NCBI RefSeq assembly: GCF_037975245.1
Contig: NC_092579.1
Location: forward strand, 17,324,178-17,388,177
Length of the DNA: 64,000 nucleotides
Direction: 5' to 3'
From: Apostichopus japonicus
Taxonomy: Eukaryota; Echinodermata; Holothuroidea; Aspidochirotida; Stichopodidae
Every line of letters starts with the position of its first letter. Positions within the stretch are counted from its first letter, which is position 1. The notes under the pieces are model-generated. The model did not search any database. It had not been told where the DNA came from and saw nothing but the letters and a program-made list of their open reading frames with translations. This document shows, piece after piece, positions 42,701 to 51,700 of the stretch. The position numbers were made by a program, and so were the translations under genes.

Positions 42701-45700
42701 GAGCTGTGAATGGAAGACCAAAATCTTCCGTCAACTTCATGAGGATGCCCCCTGATTTTGAGGCACTCCGGAGGCCCAGGTCTTAGACCGTTTCTTCTTC
42801 GTTGCTAGTCCGGTATGTCCGTTACTTTTCTGGTACTCCTACGTTTTGTATGTTCTTTATCCGTTAATTGTCCGTTGTAAATTCGTTACTATCCTTTGGT
42901 GTTTGTTAGTTCGTTCGTTGTTCTTCCGTTGTTCATCCGTTGTTCGTCCGTTGCTGTCCGTCCCTTGTACGTTTGTAATCCGTTTTCACCGTTGAACGTC
43001 CGGTACGTTGCAACCCCCAGATGCATGCGCGACAACTTTTGCCAACGGAAATAACCGGATGACTGTTTTTCGCGCGTACTCTTGTCCGTTCGTGCAATCC
43101 GGTGAGATGTGACTGGGCCTTTAAGGTCAAAACCATTGTAGTTGCAAAGATATGAATTTTTCATATTTGATATTTTTCAGCAAAAGTAGAATAAATGATG
43201 TCATCAGGGAAGCTGGATATATCCTTTGTTTTTCCTTATAATAATTTGGTCATTTGCCAGAGCTGCATCACAACCATGTTCCTACTTTTAAAACTTTGTG
43301 GCTTATGTTGTTTTCTCTCGATGCGAAAAATCAGATATGTGTATAATTTGGTAAAATGTTGTTTTTGCATAATTTTTTGGTTTTATCTATCATTAATATG
43401 AGAAACCTCTGGACTATATCTTTTCAGATAAAATTCAAATTGAACAGTAACTGTATTATCACACACAAACTTGAAATCATTCAAATACTAATGAACAGTT
43501 AGTATTTTACTAAATATATCTGATTTTCCCAAACAACTTGCTGGGCCTTCCAAAAATGATAGTACAATTATTGAATCCAATTGAACAGAAAAGATTTAAA
43601 ATATTTTCAAAAAATTTAGAAAGTACTTTGAACTTGTAACAAAAACATGGAGTACTTTTTGATTATTTACATTGAAGCATGTTATATAAGTCTTTGTCCA
43701 ACATTCCTTGAGGTGTCTGAATGTAAAGATGAATGGAAGCACAAATCTGTAGCATTAAAGTGTATTAAAGAGAGAATGAATAGTGACCATTGAACACATC
43801 CGAGACAGTCTGTTTGATGTGAGTGTCTGTGATTTGGTTCATGTCTTCTTTTCCCTCTCTCTTCATCTCCTCCTTGTAGTGAAAGAGCATCTCGATGAGA
43901 TCCTTAGGCTCACCTGAAAGTACACACCAATTTTGTGAGAAAGATGTCAGCCTGCATACAAAATGCCAGTGAAAACACAACACAACAATTTTAACTAAAA
44001 CAGGGCACGATTTCACCAACGGCACCGACAGCAAGTTGCCTTCTGTGTCCTTACCACTTGCCGCAGTGCCCCTACAATGACTCACGACGGCCCTTACAAT
44101 GACTCATGACAGCCCTTACAATGACTCACGACGGCCCTTACAATGACTCACGACGGCCCTTACAATGACTCATGACAGCCCTTACAATGACTCACGACGG
44201 CCCTTACAATGACTCACGAAGGCCCTTACAATGACTCACGACGGCCCTTTCAATGACTCACGACGGCCCTTACAATGACTCACGATGGCCCTTACAATGA
44301 CTCATGACGGCCCTTACAATGAATCACGACGGCCCTTACAATGACTCCCGACGGCCCTTAAAGGACTGGATCAGTTGTCATTCATGTTTATGTTATATGA
44401 AAGAGGACAATCAAAGAAACACAATGGTGAAAAACTGTTCAAATATCTTTTTTGATTAAAGAGATAGTCAAGTGTAAAGTTTTATCAGATTGTGTAGAAA
44501 CTGCTGAAATCTGACTAGCTGTGATGTCACATCCTCACATTCCTGAAAAGCCTTTGTTTTTTTTTCTCTAAATATTTTGTGAGATTTCATGACTTTCAAC
44601 CAAAAGATATGTCAGGAGATCTCAAATTTGTCAAAGGAAGTATTTGAGATTAAACATCTGAAGAATTTTTGATTATATTATTAAAGTTGAAGGTTTACAG
44701 TCTTGTATGAGGCCAATGCCTCCTCACATGACTTTACAACTTAACCCCTGGTCATTGGTAACTTGTCACACCCACACACCAAAGTGTGCACAATTCAATC
44801 AATCTCTCCTGGGGCACCACAGTGCACCACAACCACGTGTCCCCCGGGGGACTTCCCATAGGGTGCAGCCACAAACCGGCGCAAGCAACTACATTTACAA
44901 GTTACCTCGCAGGTCCCCATTTATACACCTGGGTGAAGAGAGGCAATGGAGATAAAGCGCCTTGCCCAAGGACACAACGCAATGATCTGGCCAGGGCTCG
45001 AACCTGTAATCCTTAGATCACAAGTCCACTGCCTTAACCACTTGACCACTATGCCTTATTTTCATATGTGTTAAAAAATGTAAATAATTTTTAAAGAAAT
45101 ATATTCACAAATGTTATTAGTGAGGATGTGACATCACACCCTCACAGTTAGTCTTTCTACACCAGTCGTTTCAAAGAAATTTTGAAATCTTCAAAGTGTC
45201 GTATCTCCTTAACAGAGCATGCTATCATGGTCGCTTCTTCACTTTTCTTTTTGTGCTCTTTCATACAAAATAGACATGTCAAACACCTGAACCAATCCTT
45301 TAAAATGACTCATGACGGCCCTTACAATGACTCACGATGGTCCTTACTATGACTCACGACGGCCCTTACCAGGACTCATGAAGGCCCTTAGAATGACTCA
45401 TGACAGCCCTTACAATGACTCACGACAAAAAATTAAAAAATTATGTGACTTAATCCTGGTAAAATGTATATAGTGCATGGATTGGTACAAAGTTACAACG
45501 TAACGCAAAACACAGATTAGTTATAACACCTTATCATTTTGTGTAAAAGTAAGTTGGCATGACGTTCCGATTCTAGCAGGATCTTCTTCAAAGGCTAAAA
45601 TTTTAGCCATTTTAGCCTTTGAAGAAGATCCTGCTAGGATCGAAACGCCAGGCCAACTTACTTTTACACATTCTCATACACAGGCTCTCTAGTGGATAAG

Positions 45701-48700
45701 CAGTTTGCTAACAGTTTTATTTTATTTTGGCCTAATCATTTTGACAGTTGAAGTTTAATACCTCCATCGTATTTTGCTCTATGCTCTATAATCTCTTCTT
45801 CGATCTTTCCAAGAAATTCTGCCGACAATTCTCTCAAGTCTCTCGCCCTCTTGGTTGGGATGTGGATGAACATGGGAATGAAATCAGCTATCAGACCTTT
45901 GCCACCAATATCAAGAAACCTCCGACTCAGTTCCATCCAATGAGCAATGTCTGGACCATTAAATTCATACCTAAAAGCAAGACAATTTTTGGCCAAAACT
46001 TTAAAAAAATCTAGAAACATTTAAATAATAACTTAATATTACTCTCTCACCTTAAGTACTCCTAAATTACAAAAGAATAAAACAAACCTGGTTTACCATA
46101 AAATTGGAGTATTTTACGAGTTTAAGCAAACACAAGGTTAATTTTGTCATAAAAGTAAACCCATCTGAAACATAGGTTGTGTGATAGAGAAGCCGTCCAA
46201 AGTGTTTTTGTTATGCATTAGTACACTAGCTTAATATAGCTACTGTATTTTGTGATATTAGTAAGCTACTTAAGTAACATACACTGTTACATTGTTTAGA
46301 CCTTTTGTCTCAGTTAATACTAAGTTAGTAACAACTTGTTAGTCCTCTGTTTATAACTGCCCTATATCACGCAGTGTTCTACTATTCAACCAAAGAAATA
46401 TGGCAACCCTACGGATGGTTACCATTGAGATATGAAAAAACTTCTGTGACAAACCAGCAGTAAACTCTAGAAGATATTTATTTCGACACTAGTCAACAAT
46501 AGCGTTGTAATAATTCATGGCACAAGACACAAAATTTCAACACTTAAAGTGTCCCAAAATAATTTTCTGCAGTTTCTTTCTTCAATAGAAGTAATGCACT
46601 GACTTAATTTAATGACTTCATTTGAGTCCAAAAAATCATTCATAATAACACTTGTAATTAAACCTTAAAACAAAGTGACATTTTACAAGTCTGGTCAAGA
46701 ATCGTCATTAGAGTAATAAGTAAAATATTAAAAATTCTTTGTAACTTACTGTTTACCAAAACACATGGTTGCAAGAATGTTGTAGATGCAAGAACCAAGT
46801 AACGGTTTTGGGTCAAACGCTTTCGACTGATTCTCATCTAGGCTTGTGATCATGCCTGGCAGAACAGAATAGACAAGTTTCTCAAAATGTTCATTGTTCC
46901 CTATGGCAAGAGATCTGAAAATTAAGTTCATACGAGATGTGCTTAACTTCTTAAATCAATTTAAGAAGTTGATTACTGCTAAAACTGACTGGAAGCAAAG
47001 CAAGTTTTTCAAAACTTGGATTTGCCAAAAAGAAAATTTTCAACAATTATGGTGAATATTACAATTTCTAGTTTTCTCCACATTTCAAAATTTCTGGAGA
47101 ATCTTCAAGAGGTTTACACGGTGCTTTTTATTATGCAACACCCGTAAGTCATAACTCAATGCACCTAATATGATCGTTTAGTATGTAAAACATGAAACCA
47201 GATAATGCCAGACAATGTCCAAATAAATATGGAGAAAAAGTTCAATCTCACGTCAGCAGGAATAGAAATTGATGAGACTTTCAAATATGACGTTTTGAAA
47301 TATTGATGTCTGTAAAGATGGAAGAAATTGACTTTAGCGAACTAAATACAAAATTGCCAGATAGAAGCTTTAGTCAGGTGGCTTAGCAACTTTAACGTTA
47401 CCGGCCGGACAAAAGTACCAAATTTGGCATGGAGTTTCTTTTCGACCTATCTATCGATTTTATCCGTGGAACCCACTTGATCGGCTCCGATTTTCCAAGA
47501 TGGCGGCCAAAATCCAAGATGGCCGCCAGAAAAAAGGAAATGTCATATATCTGGCTGTAAAAATCAGAAATGAACAAATGAGGGGTCAATTCAGGTGTTT
47601 TGGGGTCACTGAAACAGATAATGGTCATGACACGTTGCTTGGGTCACCCATTTCCAAGATGGCGGCCAATATAACAGAAAATGCATTTGTTGTCACTGTT
47701 AAAGGTCAGTGGAAGTGTAGACTTGACTTTGGAGATTCTGATTCCTTCTGATTAGTATTGAAAATCCAACCACCAGACTGACTTTTAGTCGATGCAGTGT
47801 GAAAATTAGACAGATTTACTATCACGTAATGTTTTTGTGACGTCGAGGGGGGAAGCAAAGGATAATGCAAAATTTACATTTCAAAACTCTGCCACTTAAG
47901 AACGCCGAATCTGATTTGAATGAAAAGCTACAGAATTTTGAAGAATATATAGATGCAAGCATTCATTGACTTTGAAGAAAACATTAACTTGAACTTTTCA
48001 CCTATGGAGGAAGAAATATCAGCAATTACTGTGTAAACTCAATAGCGACATTCATTTCGTTCCCCTCTTGACGTCAACGGACCCGGATATTTAATTTAGG
48101 TAACACAAAAACGAAATGAGTTTGAAACTCAAAATTCGATATTTGGGGTTATGAAATACACTCTTTTCATCTACGTAAGTTTCAAATCAATCCGCTGCAC
48201 TTAAAGTGACCTTAAAAAATGTAAGTTTACACTTCCACTGACCTTTAAGTACATATTGGAAGTATTCGGGAATTCTGTCTACAATGTTTCAATACGATGT
48301 TTCTTTACCAGACAGTTCACAGTCGATGTACACTATTTGGATGAACATGTGCATCGACAAAGAGATGTGCAAGGCATCTGGCCAACCCTCCTCTTTGATT
48401 CTACGAAGGGAGTCACCAATCTGAGTATACACCCCCGAAGGGCGTGTCGCCTTTGGCCGGTTATTGGAAAAGGATCCGGGCCAGTGGTGGCAAAAAGAAA
48501 CCCACCCAGAACCTAACAAAAAGGGCAAAGGGAAACGAAGGATTCTCAAACGCAACGAAAACACCTTTCAAAGGAGAAAGCGCAGTTTAGATGGAAGGTG
48601 GACCAAACCAAGCCCACCGCTCAATGGTATCTTTTACAGGACGGTCCTTTTGACAAGGTTTGGTTTGCGCTCTCCCCAAATGAAATCAAAAATGATCCTC

Positions 48701-51700
48701 TCCAATCTCACCAAGGTATGATTCGGTGCAGCGATCACCGTACCAGGATACCAAAGGAGAGGAAGAATAAAACGATTAACAACTGTAACCTTCCCAGGGA
48801 GGGAGAGCCACCTCCGACTGAATGTGTCGAGCCTTGCCTCCACCTGATCAGCCTTCTCGGCCCAAGTGGTGGCCTCCGGGGCACCGTAACCTAGCCAGAT
48901 GCCATTTACCCTGATCATGACATCTGACCAAGTAGCATCGAATGGGAGGGATTGGCCGCACCAACCTCCTTAACGCAGCCTTTTGGTCTTTGACTTGTTA
49001 AGTCTGGCACCAGTAGCCTCTTGGAAGGTGGCCAAAACCTTCGATAAAGACTTGAAGGAGGCGAGGTCCTACACAATATAAGTGACGTCATCGGCATATT
49101 GCACGCTTGTAACTCTAGCCCCACCCGGTACATTGAAGGGTTGAAAACCCAAGCATCTGTCCAGCGAGGTACTGATCGTTCCGCTGAAGAGAACATACAA
49201 CAACGGGGAGAGGGGACAACCCTGACGGACTCCACTTCAAACCGGGGAGGGACCAGAAGTTAATCCGTTAACATTGACCATGCTCGAGACGTCCTTATAT
49301 AGTAACGAGACCCAACGAATAAACACTGAGTTCAATCCGAAGGACTCTGAAGGATCTACCATGTCAAAGGCCCTCTCCTGGTCCAAGGAGACCAGTGCAC
49401 ATGGCAAATCACGAACTTTAACAAACTCGATCAAGTCTCTCATCAACCTGAGGTTATGTTGAATACACTTGCCTCGCACAGCACAAGTCTGGAGAGGACC
49501 TACAATATCCGGCATCACATCCGCTAAGCGATTTCCTAATGCTTTGGTCAGGATTTTGTAGTCCACAGTTGACAGCGTTATTGGACGCCTATTCGGGTCC
49601 AAAGGGTCTCCCGACTTTTGTGAGGAGAACAATATTTCCAACCCGCTGTGTTTGGCCTTATGTAATTCAACTGGAAAGAGGGAGCGAACACGTCTCTCAA
49701 GTCCCCACTGAGAACCTCCCAAAAGGTCCTATAGAACTCAGCAGGGAGGCCATCGGGACCGGGGGACTTTCCCTTCTTCATCGCTGCTACCGCTGTCCAG
49801 AGCTCACCAACGGAGAGATTCCAACGGAGAGAACCCAACCTATCGTTTTTACTATGAGGGGGGGGGGGGCCTTATCTATACCAGACAACAATTCTTCCTG
49901 GAGATCCTCGCTATCAGCAGCCCTGGAGTACAGGTTCGAAAGGAACGATCTAAATACCTCAGATGACTAGTGACCTGACTTAGCATGTGTTGTTCGCAGA
50001 ATTGACGTTGTGTTTATGAAGGGTGAACAATCGTACAAAACCTCCCAATGAGTCGGTATTCACATCTGGTCGGTTTTCTCTCAAGTTACCCTATTATATA
50101 GTTGACTCAATGTAATCAGTCTTACATGACACTCGTAACTCCCATATAATAACGGGCTTTGCGACAGTGTCTATCGACGGTCGATCACACTTCAAAGTTC
50201 CCAAATAAGTCCTAAGTGGCTTCCTGAGCCAAAGTGACATAATTAGAAAACCAGCCATAACATATAGTGAGGGTGCTAGCCCGGTTTCATTTACACGTTT
50301 GAGGACGGAAGGTTTGATGGTCCCGATCAGTAAAGGGCACAGGGGGTCTGGGGAATGAATATATATGAAATTTCCTTTTTATCCAGGCGGCCATCTTAGA
50401 TTCTGGCCGCCATCTTGGAAATGGGTGACCCAAGCAACGTGTTATGACCATCATCTGTTTCAGTGACCCCGGAAATACCTGAATTGACCCCTCATTTGTT
50501 CATTTCTGATTTTTACAGCCAGATATATGACATTTCCTTTTTTTCTGGCAGCCATCTTGGATGTTGGCCGCCATCTTGGAAATGGGTTGCCCAAGCAACA
50601 TGCCATGACCATCATCTGTCTCAATGAACCTAGGAAACACCTGAATTGACCCCTCATTTGTTCATCTCCGATTTTTACAGCCAGATATATGACATTTCCT
50701 TTTTTTCTGGCGGCCATCTTGGATTTTGGCCGCCATCTTGGAAAATCGGAGCCGATCAAGTGGGTTCCACGGATAAAATCAATAGATAGGTCGAAAAGAA
50801 ACTCCATGCCAAATTTGGTACTTTTGTCCGGCCGGTAACGTTAATCCTAAAAATTGTTGCTAAGCCACCTGACTACTTATACTCTTTTGCAATGAATGGA
50901 GTGGAATTACCATGACAAACTCAGTGAACAAACTTAAAACATTAAATTTAATGCTGCATTTCTCATTAAAATGCCTGTGAGCTAACAATGTTAGTTATTT
51001 GTGGGTACACTCTAAAGTAAGAGATAAATCTATGATGTTTATGATGGCAGAAACATTGAAAGTGTTACATTGGTATAGTCACCTGAATGCTGATAAGACA
51101 AGTTTGCGATGAAGCTTCCAGGAAGGCTGAGTGTACTGTCCACCTAATATATCTGTACCGCCCTCTGTTATTGTCTCCACTGTGAAAAAAAGTACAGAGA
51201 GTACAGCCAGGGATGTGTCAGTGTGATGGATAACCTATACAACAAATTTACTATGATTTCGAGCTCATCCATCAAAATTTATGGATAATCCTTTTCCAAT
51301 TTCAAAAGTTTCCTTAAACGGTATTGATGGTCAGTTGTCAATATTCTCTGGGTTTTTTCTTTGTGCTATGAACAATAGCTGGCATGAGACAATGCTTTGA
51401 TTAATGGGATTAGCTTTGTCTCATTAAAGAAAGTGATCACATATTAGCAAACACTGCAGTTTACTATGAATTACTTACCAAAGTAGAATAGTACTCTAAC
51501 GTATACAAGACTACAAACACGTCTCTTAATTCAATTTTCTTTTTAAATTTCCTGTTCCAATCAACGACATTTGTAAAGTTATCTCATTTATGAAATCAGT
51601 CCCGAACGACCAATATCGCATAGCCTCGCCACAAATGTTGTAAATTTTTTTATTCGGGAAATAAATGACTGGTACCGGCAACCTTGTACTTTATCAGTCT

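Larger units (their letters stand above)
41504..43787 (-). other. CYP intron 6, mostly a Harbinger-derived insertion
   Basis: A 2284-bp intron with donor GTCACT and acceptor TTCAG. More than half is the Harbinger-like element at 41889-43124. The first 100 bp or so next to exon 6 match the corresponding intron of the paralogue at 61023-61125. Confidence 0.85.
43914..45761 (-). other. CYP intron 5, filled with nested repeats
   Basis: A 1848-bp intron with donor GTATTA and acceptor TTTCAG. From left to right it contains a 22-bp minisatellite, a TTAA-flanked element with a SINE inside, the rest of the minisatellite, and a Penelope-like fragment. Little unique sequence remains. Confidence 0.88.
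47371..50875. mobile_element. Large foldback-type element with long inverted terminal arms
   Basis: The ends are TAGTCAGGTGGCTTAGCAAC on the left and its exact complement on the right (50875-50856). After a short indel, the arms continue as TTAACGTTACCGGCCGGACA and CATGGAGTTTCTTTTCGACC, through a CAAGATGGCGGCCAA motif. The left arm runs to about 47690 and the right arm begins near 50390. Three bases, CTT, flank both ends and may be a target duplication. The centre holds a MITE and a LINE fragment. The host element shows no transposase and its superfamily is not identified. Confidence 0.82.
46915..51082 (-). other. CYP intron 3, carrying a 3.5-kb nested transposon complex
   Basis: A 4168-bp intron with donor GTGACT and acceptor TTTTCAG. 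Most of it (47371-50875) is the inverted-repeat element described separately. The flanks 46915-47370 and 50876-51082 are AT-rich and unremarkable. Confidence 0.85.

Noticed and set aside
44985-45057. Functional tRNA gene on the minus strand
   Set aside because: The tRNA-like head continues into a SINE body, and no matching acceptor stem is visible.
44071-45425. CRISPR-like array
   Set aside because: The 22-bp units are directly adjacent without unique spacers, in an intron of an animal gene; this is a minisatellite.
48256-48894. Plus-strand frames across the LINE fragment
   Set aside because: They are antisense shadows of the Tx1-like reverse transcriptase, which reads on the minus strand.
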